64,000 nucleotides of DNA from Cryptosporidium bovis. Lineage: Eukaryota > Apicomplexa > Conoidasida > Eucoccidiorida > Cryptosporidiidae. Shown one piece after another: positions 41,101 to 50,343 of this stretch. The DNA is taken from the NCBI GenBank assembly GCA_009768925.2, contig VHIT02000041.1, forward strand, positions 124,001-188,000, given 5' to 3'. The position numbers were made by a program, and so were the translations under genes. Under the pieces are notes generated by a model. That model was not told the DNA's origin, searched no databases, and saw nothing but the letters and a program-made list of their open reading frames with translations. Each line of letters starts with the position of its first letter. Position 1 is the stretch's first letter.

Positions 41101-42644
41101 CCTGAATTAGGTAATATACCTGGTTGTGCAGCAACAGTGGCACTACCTGAAGCATTGTTACCATTACTAACCGAACTATTACCTGCGCCATTGCTAGTAT
41201 TATTGTTATTACTTGAATTATTAGCCGTCATACCCAATTGGGGATTAAAACCCATATATAATGAATTTGGGGATACCATCCTTTGAAGCATGAAAAATGG
41301 ATTTATCAAGTTATTCTGTCCCGTAATTCCTGGCTGCGGAAACCTCATTCCTTGATGTGGTTGTGGTAAAGGTAATATTGTAGGTGGAAGCTGATTTATA
41401 TTGTGAATCAAAGATGGAGAGGGCATTTTCAGACCACTACTATCTCTTGGATTCATGTTTGGTGATGAATTAGCTAAATCAATATTTTTTGCTGGTTCTG
41501 CTTTATTAGTTATATTTTCACTAGTAATATTCGTGGTTTGAATCTCAACTTTAGGAGAATTTGTCATTTTTGAATTTAAGTTAATCCCATTGTTTCCTGC
41601 TTCACTTATTGTAGCCACCTTTGAGGCAGGGTTATCATCCGCAGATGTTTCAATTTGTGTTGCCTGAATCGTCGGATTATGTGGGGAATTTATTAGTTGT
41701 TGAGTTTCCTGGCTTGTTTGTTGTTTCTGTTGTTGCTGCTGTGCATGCAAAACTGCCGGTAAAAGCAATGGATGTACTGGAAATGGTTGTAATCCTATGG
41801 AAGAGTGTCCTGGATGTGGAGGAAGGGGAGGAATTCCAATTGGATTGTTATTCCCAGAATGCAAAGCATTAAAAAGTATAGGATTATGAAACATCAATTG
41901 ATTCATCTGAGGTTGATGTGAAACCAATGAATTAAGTAGTTGTGCTTGAAGTTGATTATTCTGAATATTCTGATTTTGAGAGGATGAATCATTTTGCTGT
42001 ACTTTTGGCTTTTGCATTTGTAAATGTTGTTGTTGTAATGCATTCAAAATCAAAATTTGGTGTTGATTAATCAAATCTGCTCCTGTTGGCTGTGTAACAT
42101 TGATACTTCCTATATTGTTTGCCTGTATCTGTTGCAGATTTTGAGAAGAATCTAATTGAATGCCATTATACCCGCCAACAGGGTTAATATTTGCATTTCC
42201 ACCCATTGTACTGACGTTTAGAGCTGCATTTCCTATTCCAGAAACATTCGATTTTGAAGTTGCTGCAGAGGCTTCTGTTGCTCTTGAGAAATTATGGTTT
42301 ATTGGCATTACCGATGTTGTGTCATTCATCGCTGAAACATTTTTTTGAGTTACGTTATTTTGATCACCTAAAACCGTATTATTTAAATTATTATTAGGGA
42401 CTGCGTTTTCAACATGATTGTTACTTGCTTCCATCACATTTCCATCTTCAACAATATTGCTATTACTGCTGGTATTCACTATTTCACCATTATCTGTATT
42501 AATAACATTTACACTGTTCATACTAGGTGATATTTGTATTGGAGGATTTGAATATTGAGATGTATGTATTTCACTCAAATTAGGAGCTTCTGTGGCCGTA
42601 TGCTCCGTATTTATTACAGATTCAATATTATCCGAATCAGACAT
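38175..42644 (-). CDS. Very large Asn/Ser/Gln-rich protein, unknown
   Basis: 1489 residues, dominated by Asn, Ser, Gln and Pro low complexity. Three blocks look folded. Block one (about residues 575-680, near 40600-40930) runs HAESLVKTLLETSVPKAGVKL, RLEWDKKRYCFKFTVYQV, DELFVNVN, and a helix NIENIEKAMWSAFVSVRHTL. Its strand-strand-strand-helix order recalls the AP2 DNA-binding fold but lacks the usual signature. Block two (about 960-1060) includes VGLYAEWVDKHTIWDPRKGP. Block three is the C-terminal VNDLANEYCNRNFGSSNLADGY. Clusters of RGR/GR (RNRGRRGSG-like) lie between. A nuclear regulatory role is inference only. ATG 42644 begins the open frame. Confidence 0.8.
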   Translation of the reverse strand: MSDSDNIESVINTEHTATEAPNLSEIHTSQYSNPPIQISPSMNSVNVINTDNGEIVNTSSNSNIVEDGNVMEASNNHVENAVPNNNLNNTVLGDQNNVTQKNVSAMNDTTSVMPINHNFSRATEASAATSKSNVSGIGNAALNVSTMGGNANINPVGGYNGIQLDSSQNLQQIQANNIGSINVTQPTGADLINQHQILILNALQQQHLQMQKPKVQQNDSSSQNQNIQNNQLQAQLLNSLVSHQPQMNQLMFHNPILFNALHSGNNNPIGIPPLPPHPGHSSIGLQPFPVHPLLLPAVLHAQQQQQKQQTSQETQQLINSPHNPTIQATQIETSADDNPASKVATISEAGNNGINLNSKMTNSPKVEIQTTNITSENITNKAEPAKNIDLANSSPNMNPRDSSGLKMPSPSLIHNINQLPPTILPLPQPHQGMRFPQPGITGQNNLINPFFMLQRMVSPNSLYMGFNPQLGMTANNSSNNNNTSNGAGNSSVSNGNNASGSATVAAQPGILPNSGHVQIPNIPLLPPQGLLAAAAGIPSQQIPQVLNFINNGGGIMNNGEFFGQNILGGIANLSGIGGNFLMENDLERLHNHAESLVKTLLETSVPKAGVKLRLEWDKKRYCFKFTVYQVEEVTDSLGFQKKRMIPIDQDELFVNVNASKQLNIENIEKAMWSAFVSVRHTLAKYCDRQAGQRRQTSTSVSTTGATSLSRGLVQNNLTKMEDNNNSMIIGGGTGGKIKGYKKDELNINNLLDKKYLQGATNGNLISLNLAGAINGKSSYKADPYNTGNSPGVGSATVHGNANIGGNGRGKRGYAGTTTRSGRFVSLKYGYDDLMLSDDEGTMGGEQEYVGRKGRKPKYGNVNIAVGGGSSSGEDNNINGVISNNISSTNNRYAKTYITNRGRRGSGHSSNSNSGLGIYKTRGSGLSSDIYNNHDSITVATSNAPIFVLQKDEPGKKHSLVGLYAEWVDKHTIWDPRKGPLKTVFVSESFSKEDFNNDKRDILRFTTNNYIKWDPSHIITDLRSIHIPISMAGEYFGLLRKERTSNNDDESNNEGYLVKNNSDSVDEIDCDNKTNNNNDSENHNNKNVKESNTVTPITIKGNNVPNANQIRFVSNNEKYRNLLSSFNNSNDNMSSMGSDANEKYLEEKLFELETVDSVLVSTIQTTAALEQRKKKENKNSLATTIPTGSFLTSVFSHNHSNNNYNSDSTNEEDNLIGGNDRITINSNMYNSDDHLININNEEIQEYKHLILRFMHQQNGDDDFTLENNNNNSMLIDSNTENKDNTSQSFDSNNNVNSISKNGNRLASRGLKRRGTMRNGSIVDNDQIHNLNNLQSSSSNNQSAFNNDDNTEIRNNHPNALNSISNSSYSSNNYNQVPNGLTVTGTSEEGINFNSGMFGSGAIAASAMLESLITSVRGNSSDKYRQQQMLQAYPQNRFVSKKKCKETNEILAKYVNDLANEYCNRNFGSSNLADGYVNAFNSHVLKNCNKQ

Positions 42645-43352
42645 TTTTTATTTTTCAATTCATATATCCTCTTATTAACCCACTTCCATACACAAAATTA
42701 TATCTTGTTCAGATTTTGACTATTTATGTGCGTTGCGCCTATCAGAAGAGACAACAACAGACGGATAGTTACATACACTTTTAGGGGTGACATTTTGTTG
42801 AGACATGCGTGAACGTATACATTAAATAATTGTATTTGAAATTTATATAAATGTTTTATGAAATTATATCGAATATATTTATATTAAATATACACGACCA
42901 CAGTGAAACATCTTTAGTTATCGATTTCTTTTGTATAACATTGTTTTTTTATTCTCTGTATCTCCCTTCTGTGAGCGCATTTTAGATCCAATACGATCCA
43001 GATTTTTGGGAGTATTCTTTAAATAATCGTCATATCATAGGTATCCTCAGAAACCAGGCGCATAGAGATATTTTTAATCCTCAAAACACTTAACTCGTTA
43101 TCTTAATTTGCTGCTAAACAAATCTTTTTTGCTCACCCTTCTAATCTTTAAATTCATTAGACCGGAGTTCCCGCCTAATGCTTATAATGGACGGTTTCTT
43201 CACCCCTCCCCACTCCCCACCCATGTTTTGACCCATGTATGGTTTTAGTTAAATATGTCTGTGAAATTTGTATATCTCCCTATTTTTTTCCAAATTTATC
43301 CCTCATTCGCTATTTGTTGTATTTGTTCTTCTTTATGTATTAAATATATTGT
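42645..43352. other. Intergenic region with G-quadruplex motif
   Basis: About 710 bases between two minus-strand genes. It contains the C-tracts at 43203-43222, GTTCCCGCC at 43167-43175 (an E2F-like site in reverse), and GATCCA repeats near 42990. No coding frame is convincing. Confidence 0.6.
43203..43222 (-). promoter_or_regulatory. Putative G-quadruplex (minus strand)
   Basis: Plus strand has C-runs of 4, 4, 4 and 3 bases separated by 1, 3 and 1 bases. The minus strand therefore reads G3-N1-G4-N3-G4-N1-G4, which meets the standard quadruplex rule. It is a striking GC block in an A/T-rich region, about 560 bases upstream of the 1489-residue gene. Confidence 0.6.
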
Positions 43353-44165
43353 TTACTCAGTACTCTCCACTGTAACGTAAGATGAGGTATAGCAACAATC
43401 TGGACTATTGACTATTTTTACGTAAACCTCGTTTATTTTTGTAAGAAAGTTGTTTTTTTCTGCACTTTGTGGTGTAATGCTCTTTATTGTGGTACCTGAA
43501 TTTTCATTTATTTCCTCTACGGCGGAATTTTTTAAAAATGTTCCAAAAATATGTTCTTCTACTTCAGCTGAATCGCAATCCAGAAAACTGAAAAATAGTC
43601 TGTAATTGCTGTCTTTTTTGTGATGGTGACACTCATTTACAATACTTGGACCTAGATAGTAATTTTCGTAAATAAAGTTATTTTCGAGACTAAAAGTATT
43701 GTAATAACTAGAATAACTTTGTGTTTCATTCTGCATTATCGGAATGAGTGTTGATTCAGTATAACTGTCTTCTAAAATCTCGTGCAAACTTTCAATTTCA
43801 TCATATGTTTCAACATCACAATCGTGATTATTTCGATTATCGTTTCTATTATCATTTATTTGTACTTCATTCACGTAATTTACGTAAAATAATCTATCCT
43901 TTATTTCATTAACCTTATATTGAAATCTTTTTAATTTAATGATGGGTTGTTTGGTTCTAATTAAATTATCTAAATTTAATTGTTTTACTTTATTTTCGTG
44001 TTGTAAATTACCTTCGATTTCTCTTCTAAAAAATTCTAAGTTGTATATTTGACTTTTCATCAAACTTTCTATATTATTTATTGAATCTTCCATTGCGATA
44101 TTAATCACTTCTGTAACTAGTTCTATTATAGAAATACATGTAAATGACCAAGTAGCTCCTTGCAT
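43353..44165 (-). CDS. Uncharacterised protein
   Basis: 270 residues starting MQGATWSFTCISIIELVTEV. The N-terminus is mildly hydrophobic but lacks the positive charge and cleavage pattern of a good signal peptide. A basic helical region (LIRTKQPIIKLKRFQYKVNEIKDRL) is followed by an acidic stretch with DNRNDNRN. The C-terminal half contains HHHKK, FFSFLDCDSAEVEEHIFGTF and SPDCCYTSSY. No family is recognised. Residue variety and the ATG start argue for a real gene. Confidence 0.65.
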   Translation of the reverse strand: MQGATWSFTCISIIELVTEVINIAMEDSINNIESLMKSQIYNLEFFRREIEGNLQHENKVKQLNLDNLIRTKQPIIKLKRFQYKVNEIKDRLFYVNYVNEVQINDNRNDNRNNHDCDVETYDEIESLHEILEDSYTESTLIPIMQNETQSYSSYYNTFSLENNFIYENYYLGPSIVNECHHHKKDSNYRLFFSFLDCDSAEVEEHIFGTFLKNSAVEEINENSGTTIKSITPQSAEKNNFLTKINEVYVKIVNSPDCCYTSSYVTVESTE

Positions 44166-44698
44166 TTTTATTTTTTCTTCTCAACACGTAAATTATGCCT
44201 ATAGATACTAATTATTGCTTATTGTTTTAGATCAACGTTATTACATTCGCTTATTTTTAAATGTTGTTTATTTCTTGAATATTGGCTGGTCCTTACAAAT
44301 CTTTTTCACAACCCTCAATACAAATTAATATAGAATGACACATTATTTACAAAAAAATAGGTATATGCCATTTTTTATTATCATTTTATGGTAACATTAT
44401 TTTCATAAATTGTTAGGATAAATAATTACATTCCCCTTTTAAAAGTAAAAGTTGTACTTCTTATATACCCTTATTTTTTTCCTAATTAAATTTGAACGAA
44501 ATTGATGCCATTTTTAAATGGGATGTTATTTATCTATTAACAATATTTATATTAAATTTGTACACAAAATTGTCTAAAATAACTAATCCTCCATATATTT
44601 AAAAGAACTACGCGTTTATTGATAATTATATCTTTTTTTTCCTAATAGTCATTAATTCTAATTTTTATGTTGCACATACCGGAAATACATGCAATTTG

Positions 44699-44708
44699 AC
44701 ATGCATGT
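44699..44708. promoter_or_regulatory. ACATGCATGT palindrome (AP2-like)
   Basis: Ten-base palindrome with the same CATGCATG core as 16999-17012, preceded 12 bases earlier by ACATGCAA. Possible ApiAP2 site in a divergent promoter; inference. Confidence 0.35.
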
Positions 44709-45029
44709 TAAAAACGAAGAAACAAAATAGAAAAAAATCAAATAAAAGGTGCAAAATTTCAAATTGACATTTCATTAACAAATAAAAGAGTTATACCAAG
44801 TTTAGCTGAATATAAATAATAAAATGAAATAAAAAACTGATAATAGTGAAATAACGAAATTACTTTCAAGATGAATACTAAATAAATATTAAAACAAGTG
44901 GTGAAATGGTACAAATTAAAAATAAAATTGTTTTTTATTGAGTGTTTTCCAATACATTACAAACAACAAACCTTAATAAATGAAATTATAATAAACAGTT
45001 AGAGTTCTCAACCATTGAAAAAAATGCTG

Positions 45030-45040
45030 TTGGCGGGAAA
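45030..45040 (+). promoter_or_regulatory. E2F site TTGGCGGGAAA
   Basis: Close to the classic E2F consensus TTTSSCGGGAAA. It lies about 176 bases upstream of the hydrolase ATG and is the best match to the textbook E2F half-site in the window. Confidence 0.5.
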
Positions 45041-45215
45041 AGTATGCAAGTTCGAAAAAATGTGGAGTGATTAGATAATTACATAGGTGACTCGAGAGTA
45101 TAATTATCATGTTCATGTTAATTTGCATTGAGTTTATTGTTCACTACTGACAGTGTGCATTTGGCTTGATTATTTTTTATTTTAATTTGTCTTTATATTT
45201 TATTAATTAGTTGTT

Positions 45216-46682
45216 ATGGAATACTTTATAAAAGAATACTCGGTAGCTCCAAATCAATATTGTAGGGAAAAAGAGTTTTCAACAACTGGGTTTAAGAGTA
45301 GGAAAACTAATATAAAACATCACTACCATTTATTCAGAACTGATCAAAGCAAGGAGAGAAAAGGAACTGCTGTTTTGGTTCATGGATATTCAAGTCATAC
45401 ATTGGGCGAGTACTTGAATATAGTTGAAAACAAAGAATTTAATTATATTCATGATAACTACTACTACTACTACAATGATAAAAATATAATTGAGAATCCT
45501 CTGCTAAAATCAAAGTATATAACAACATATACTGGGAGTTACATCGAATACTTTAATAATAATGGTTACGATGTTATATCTTTGGATTTGGAGGGACATG
45601 GTTTTTCAAAGGGAAAAAAGTGCAATACAGACAATTTGGACAATAACTGCTATAATATTATTCAAATGTTAGAAGTTGAGATGTCGAAATACAAACCAAA
45701 TAAGAGAGATTATTTAAATAAGTATAATATAAGTGTGTATAATTGGAACTGTAAAGTAAATGGAGGCGAGAAGAATTTAAATGGAAGCAAACAATATAGT
45801 GTTGAAAGTGAAGAAAAAGAGAATTCTTATGGTGTAACAAATATGTTCAAGTATAAATATGTTAACAATCAATTAGTTAATAGAAAGAAAGCAGCATGTA
45901 TTCACTGTGACAGTAATGAATGTGTGTTTAAGAATGTTTTTGGTGATAAATTAGTTATATGTGGAATATCTATGGGAGGAGCAACAGCTCTGAGACTTGT
46001 TGAATTAATTGGGCAGATAATTAAAGAAGACAAACAAGAATATTTGCAATTAATTAAATGCATTAAGTCACGGATAATATGCACAATACTACTTTCACCA
46101 ATGCTAAGTTTAGACTCTATTAAAAAAAAACCGTTGAACAGATTTCTTTTAATGTTTCTTTCAATAACATCATATTTATTTCCAGATTTACAGGTTGGAG
46201 GGAGAATTCAAAATCCGTCATGTGATTATTTATCTTTATTCTCCAAAAACGACCCCCTTTACTATTCAAAACGTGCAAAGGCACTTATGTGCAAGAGTTT
46301 ACTCAGTTTTACGGACATTATAAGGAAAGATATAAGCTTTTACCCGGCAGATATACCTCTTCTTATTTGCCATTGTGTACACGACTCACTAACTGATTTT
46401 GAGGGAAGCAAACGGACAATAGAACTACTAAGCAAAGAATTTAGTGACATCAACAGCAATGTAGATCCTGAGTTTACTCTATGGCCCATAACCTCAAAAA
46501 AAATGTGGCATGTTTTGACAAGAGAAGTAGGATTTCAAGATTTACTCTTAAGAATACTGGATTGGGTGTCTAAGAAGGAGATACAGCATGATAAAAAGTG
46601 CAAAAAAATTAATAAGATTGAGAAAACATCTCCAAAAAACCAACAAATATTTATTTCATTTAAAAAAAAACTATTTTTTTAA
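45216..46682 (+). CDS. Alpha/beta hydrolase (monoglyceride lipase/lysophospholipase-like)
   Basis: 488 residues. The order of motifs fits the MGL/lysophospholipase group, which cleaves fatty acids from mono-acyl lipids: oxyanion HGYSSH, then DLEGHGFSKG, nucleophile elbow GISMGG with Ser252, acid CVHDSLTDFEGS, and histidine MWHVLTREVG. All three catalytic residues are present. It is much longer than typical (~300) because of an insertion between DLEGHGFSKG and the nucleophile elbow (about residues 133-240) that is Asn/Lys/Tyr-rich, plus a Lys-rich tail. No signal peptide or transmembrane helix is seen. The substrate is unknown. Confidence 0.88.
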   Translation: MEYFIKEYSVAPNQYCREKEFSTTGFKSRKTNIKHHYHLFRTDQSKERKGTAVLVHGYSSHTLGEYLNIVENKEFNYIHDNYYYYYNDKNIIENPLLKSKYITTYTGSYIEYFNNNGYDVISLDLEGHGFSKGKKCNTDNLDNNCYNIIQMLEVEMSKYKPNKRDYLNKYNISVYNWNCKVNGGEKNLNGSKQYSVESEEKENSYGVTNMFKYKYVNNQLVNRKKAACIHCDSNECVFKNVFGDKLVICGISMGGATALRLVELIGQIIKEDKQEYLQLIKCIKSRIICTILLSPMLSLDSIKKKPLNRFLLMFLSITSYLFPDLQVGGRIQNPSCDYLSLFSKNDPLYYSKRAKALMCKSLLSFTDIIRKDISFYPADIPLLICHCVHDSLTDFEGSKRTIELLSKEFSDINSNVDPEFTLWPITSKKMWHVLTREVGFQDLLLRILDWVSKKEIQHDKKCKKINKIEKTSPKNQQIFISFKKKLFF

Positions 46683-46955
46683 GAGTAAAAACAAATCATG
46701 TGTACTTAACTATTTTCCTTTAAACTTAATATAAACGAGGCGAACGTTTTTCGTATTATTTGTCTATAGTATAATGTAGAAATCAAATTTATTGTTCATG
46801 CATTTCGTTCTTTTTTATTCAATTCCACTTCTTTTTATTTGTTTTCACTAAAACATATATATAGAAATATTTGCATTTATTAGTTCGTGTAGTTTGTCCC
46901 TTATTTTCTCCATCTTTTTTAGAATTACAAAGTAGCGATACTGAATTGTCTTAAA

Positions 46956-49010
46956 TTACTGTTTAATCCTTTGTTTAATAGTTTTCCAGTAGGAATGTAT
47001 TGTACTCGCACCATTTTTTGATTTATTCTCAGAGTTGCTCCCGTATTTAGGTTGTATTGCATTTTCATCACCACAGTAGTCATTTGGAAGATTAATGCCT
47101 TTTAATCCGTACTTCAAATCGGCATTAATAACTTCCAGATTTCCAACATAAGAACTATAAGATAGTAATTGCTTTTTCTGCTTGTCTATTTTGTTTTTTA
47201 AATTGTTTATTTCAATTTGGTAATTTGTCTCTGTTTGAGCAAGTGCAAGTTTTGTTGATATTAATTCTTTTTCTATTTCATCGTAACAGTATGAAAATTT
47301 TATATTCGAATCGCTATCTCTATTATTCTCTTTGCTTATTTTTCTATCATCAAGAATTTCACTAGAATTTATTTTTAGAATAAACTGTTGTTTGTTTAGT
47401 TCAACATCCGAAACATGGCTATTCGCAGTTGAAAATGAACCGTGATAATAGTGATTGTTTTTAGGAATGGAAAACAACTCAGCCTCAACTTCATCCTGAA
47501 TCTTTCCGGTCTTCTGATAGTAATCCAACTGTTTTTTAATGTCATCAAGTTGATTTTCCAAATTTGAGATATACTTCTCATAGTTATACTTTTCGGACTC
47601 CCTTAGACGTCTTAATTCATCTCTTACACCCGTAAGTTCGCTCACTTCTTGTTGAAGTAAGCAATAGTCATTTAAATCAACTAATTTTTGACTTTTAACT
47701 GCATTTTTGTCAATATTAATGCTATTTTCATCTTTATCTGTTAATAACTCAGAATCATCATTTGTTCTCAGTTGCCTTATCTCATTCATTAAATCTGCCT
47801 CTCTTTGCTTCCAATTCTTTTCTTGTTCTGAATATATTTGAAGTTGTTGTTTTAGTGACTTAATTTCCATATTATACTCATTAATTTTTCTTTTGTACTC
47901 CTCTTGTTCCATATACAAACGCTGAGTAAGTATATCAAATGAGGATGACGACTTAGACGAGGAGTTACCTCCATTCGTTCTGTTTTTACTTGAATTCAAA
48001 TTTTTGCTTGTATTTATATCTTTATTATTGATTCTTTCCAAATTATCCCCCGTAATTTCAGAAGAATTCTCATTGTATCGACACTCTGTATTATTTATTA
48101 TTGGATTCGGATAGTAACTTGGAATTGAGTAATTATTTGTAGCAGTTGTTAAAATTTCTCGATTGTTATTTGTATTTTTACCGGAACAAGTTGTACCTTC
48201 ACCATTCACATGAATTTCAACATCCACAACTGTTCCTGTTTCCGTCATTTCCTCGGTCTCCTTCACATTATCTGTCTGAAACTCTGCATCCTCTCTTATG
48301 GAAAACATTGGTATTCCAAGAGTGTGTTCGCTTGGGAACTTTTTGTTCTTTCCAGAATCAAAATTTTTTTTTGTATCTCCTACATTAAACAAAGATGTAG
48401 TGTTTTCAATACCTAATTTTGTTTCCGATGTTTTTATTTGAAACTCGCCTATTTCACTATAAACTGTAGTAAAACCTGACATCATAGATGCAGTGTCATC
48501 AAACCCCTCAGATACCTCACCTAAAGAGATACATGATATGTATGCTTCAATATATGAATTAGGATCTGAACACTTAATTAGTGGTATCTCTATATGAGTC
48601 TGATCACCATCTGCATTCTCACCTAATTTTAGATTATTGGCGTAACGAGAAAGTTCTAACGGAACCTCACCTATAATAGTCGGCATTGGATTTTCCTTAT
48701 ATTTTCCGTATACCACGAGTCTCGAATCTTTTGGTAAAAAAATGTCATCTCTCTGTTTTGCTTTTGATGATTTATTTGACTTCTGAAACAATGTTGCTAT
48801 TAATACCATTGATTGGTAAAATGGATGGATTATATTCCCATTCACACATGAAACTGATTCCTTTCCTGATATTCTTTTTGGACCCCTCACCCAATCTATA
48901 GATATATCACATTCTTCATGTAAATATACGTGAAGATTCTCTATTTTTAAATCAAACCTGAATTTCTCCGCATTTTGGCCTATATGCCTAACTGCTCTCA
49001 CCAATTTCAT
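46956..49010 (-). CDS. NT-C2 domain coiled-coil protein
   Basis: 684 residues. Residues about 10-175 have the strand pattern of the N-terminal C2 domain shared by EEIG1/FAM102 and EHBP1-type proteins: FRFDLKIENLHVYL, DISIDWVRGPKRISGK, then IPLIKC near the end of the domain; such domains bind membranes or cytoskeleton. A polar Asn/Thr linker follows. About 360-640 is coiled coil (YKRKINEYNMEIKSLKQQLQ, LENQLDDIKKQLDYYQ, then NLKNKIDKQKKQL). Calcium-binding aspartates are not obvious, so calcium independence is likely. Probably a membrane-tethered scaffold; inference. Convergent with the hydrolase gene about 270 bases away. Confidence 0.8.
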   Translation of the reverse strand: MKLVRAVRHIGQNAEKFRFDLKIENLHVYLHEECDISIDWVRGPKRISGKESVSCVNGNIIHPFYQSMVLIATLFQKSNKSSKAKQRDDIFLPKDSRLVVYGKYKENPMPTIIGEVPLELSRYANNLKLGENADGDQTHIEIPLIKCSDPNSYIEAYISCISLGEVSEGFDDTASMMSGFTTVYSEIGEFQIKTSETKLGIENTTSLFNVGDTKKNFDSGKNKKFPSEHTLGIPMFSIREDAEFQTDNVKETEEMTETGTVVDVEIHVNGEGTTCSGKNTNNNREILTTATNNYSIPSYYPNPIINNTECRYNENSSEITGDNLERINNKDINTSKNLNSSKNRTNGGNSSSKSSSSFDILTQRLYMEQEEYKRKINEYNMEIKSLKQQLQIYSEQEKNWKQREADLMNEIRQLRTNDDSELLTDKDENSINIDKNAVKSQKLVDLNDYCLLQQEVSELTGVRDELRRLRESEKYNYEKYISNLENQLDDIKKQLDYYQKTGKIQDEVEAELFSIPKNNHYYHGSFSTANSHVSDVELNKQQFILKINSSEILDDRKISKENNRDSDSNIKFSYCYDEIEKELISTKLALAQTETNYQIEINNLKNKIDKQKKQLLSYSSYVGNLEVINADLKYGLKGINLPNDYCGDENAIQPKYGSNSENKSKNGASTIHSYWKTIKQRIKQ

Positions 49011-49505
49011 GTTATTGTGCTCCTAATACAACAAAAATGTCTTTAACTATATTTATTATGTTGTAGTTATTTATTTTGTCACTGTGCTTTTTTTCCTTGT
49101 GTATTTTTATTTTGTGATTCCCTGTCCTTGTAAATAAATTTAATTAAGGCGCTTAGTTTAGATCTTTATCAACTCCTAATTTTATTTCACGTTAGATAAG
49201 AATACAAAATTAATAAATCGATAATTATAGAACATTATTGTTGCTACTATTTAGTACCAGTAAATTAAAACATATTCGATGATACATTTTGTTTATTAAT
49301 TACTTTTTTTAACCCATTTTTCCCCAATACTTTTCCTTAATTTAACTTTAATTTGGACATAACATTCATACAAACTGCATATTTGGAATAATCACTTTTA
49401 TTATTTTAATTTAAAAAAGAACGAAGAACTAAAGTAAGTTTTACTAAAAAAATTATTATTCCTATTAGATTATTTATAGTTAAAGTAATAGAATTTAAAC
49501 GCAAA
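49011..49505. other. Divergent intergenic region
   Basis: About 495 A/T-rich bases. An AAGGCGCTTAG element near 49147-49157 is the only GC-rich motif. Nothing else is seen. Confidence 0.55.
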
Positions 49506-50019
49506 ATGGCAGGCCAGTCAGCAAAAAGAATTGCTAAAGAAGCAGTAAAATACAAATCAATATATTTTTATGTGTTAATGGCATCCTTAACAATTCAATT
49601 CTTCTTTAAAAAACTTTACAATCCCAGAATTCTCTTTGGAAGTACAGGGTTCGGATTCTCTGTTATTTCCGGAATATATGCATTCACGTACTCAAGTATT
49701 AAATCACGATTAAATGTTGGAGTTGGATACTCTATTTATCAAGATGTTTACATATTAAACACTTTTGTATCTATATTATCCATCTTTTCAATATACTCAT
49801 GGTACATATTTTTACTTATTCCTGCCTATGCCATTTATAAAGTTGGAAAACTAATTGTTAATTGGGTATTTACTCCTGAACCTGTAAGTTTATTTTCTTT
49901 TTCAAAATAGGTAGTTTTAAAGCTAACAAATTTTACGTTCTATTATTCAATTATCTTCATCATTAACTTAGGAAATACGGATTCCACAAAAACTGGGAAA
50001 CTCTAGAAAAAGGAGTTAA
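49506..50019 (+). CDS. TMEM208/SND2 homologue (two exons)
   Basis: Exon 1 49506-49883, intron 49884-49971 (GTAAGT...CTTAG), exon 2 49972-50019, giving 141 residues. Without splicing the frame ends 8 codons later in a phenylalanine-rich stretch, whereas splicing adds a basic EIRIPQKLGNSRKRS tail, as seen in TMEM208 proteins. TMEM208/SND2 is an ER membrane protein of the SRP-independent targeting route for tail-anchored and downstream signal-anchor proteins. The N-terminus is short and basic. Hydrophobic segments are at about 19-38, 42-65 and 78-112. The family call rests on the block DVYILNTFVSILSIF...WYIFLLIPAYAIYKV before WVFTP. Confidence 0.83.
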
Positions 50020-50343
50020 TGTTATTAGTTTATTAAATTACTAGATTTTTTAGACAGTCATTAACTATTCACTTATTAAATATATTACTCACTGAAAAAT
50101 AAATTACTTATACACTAGATTACTTGCTTACATGCATATTGTATTTATTAATAATTAATCTATCATCTATTTATTTCCTTATTTGATCTGATCACTGTGC
50201 CTTTAGATGAAGACAGTTTTAAGCAGAGTAAATATGATAAATATTTGCAACGCATCAAAGTAATAATCATAAACTGAAGTTCAAAGTATATAGATAATGG
50301 AAACAATAGATGCAGAAACTATTAATGTTTATAACATAAAAAT
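50020..50343. other. Convergent intergenic region
   Basis: About 320 A/T-rich bases between two stop codons, presumably both 3' UTRs. Nothing else is seen. Confidence 0.6.

Larger units (their letters stand above)
44166..45215. other. Divergent intergenic region
   Basis: About 1.05 kb upstream of both flanking genes. It contains ACATGCATGT at 44699-44708 (AP2-like core) and TTGGCGGGAAA at 45030-45040. The rest is A/T-rich with nothing else visible. Confidence 0.6.
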
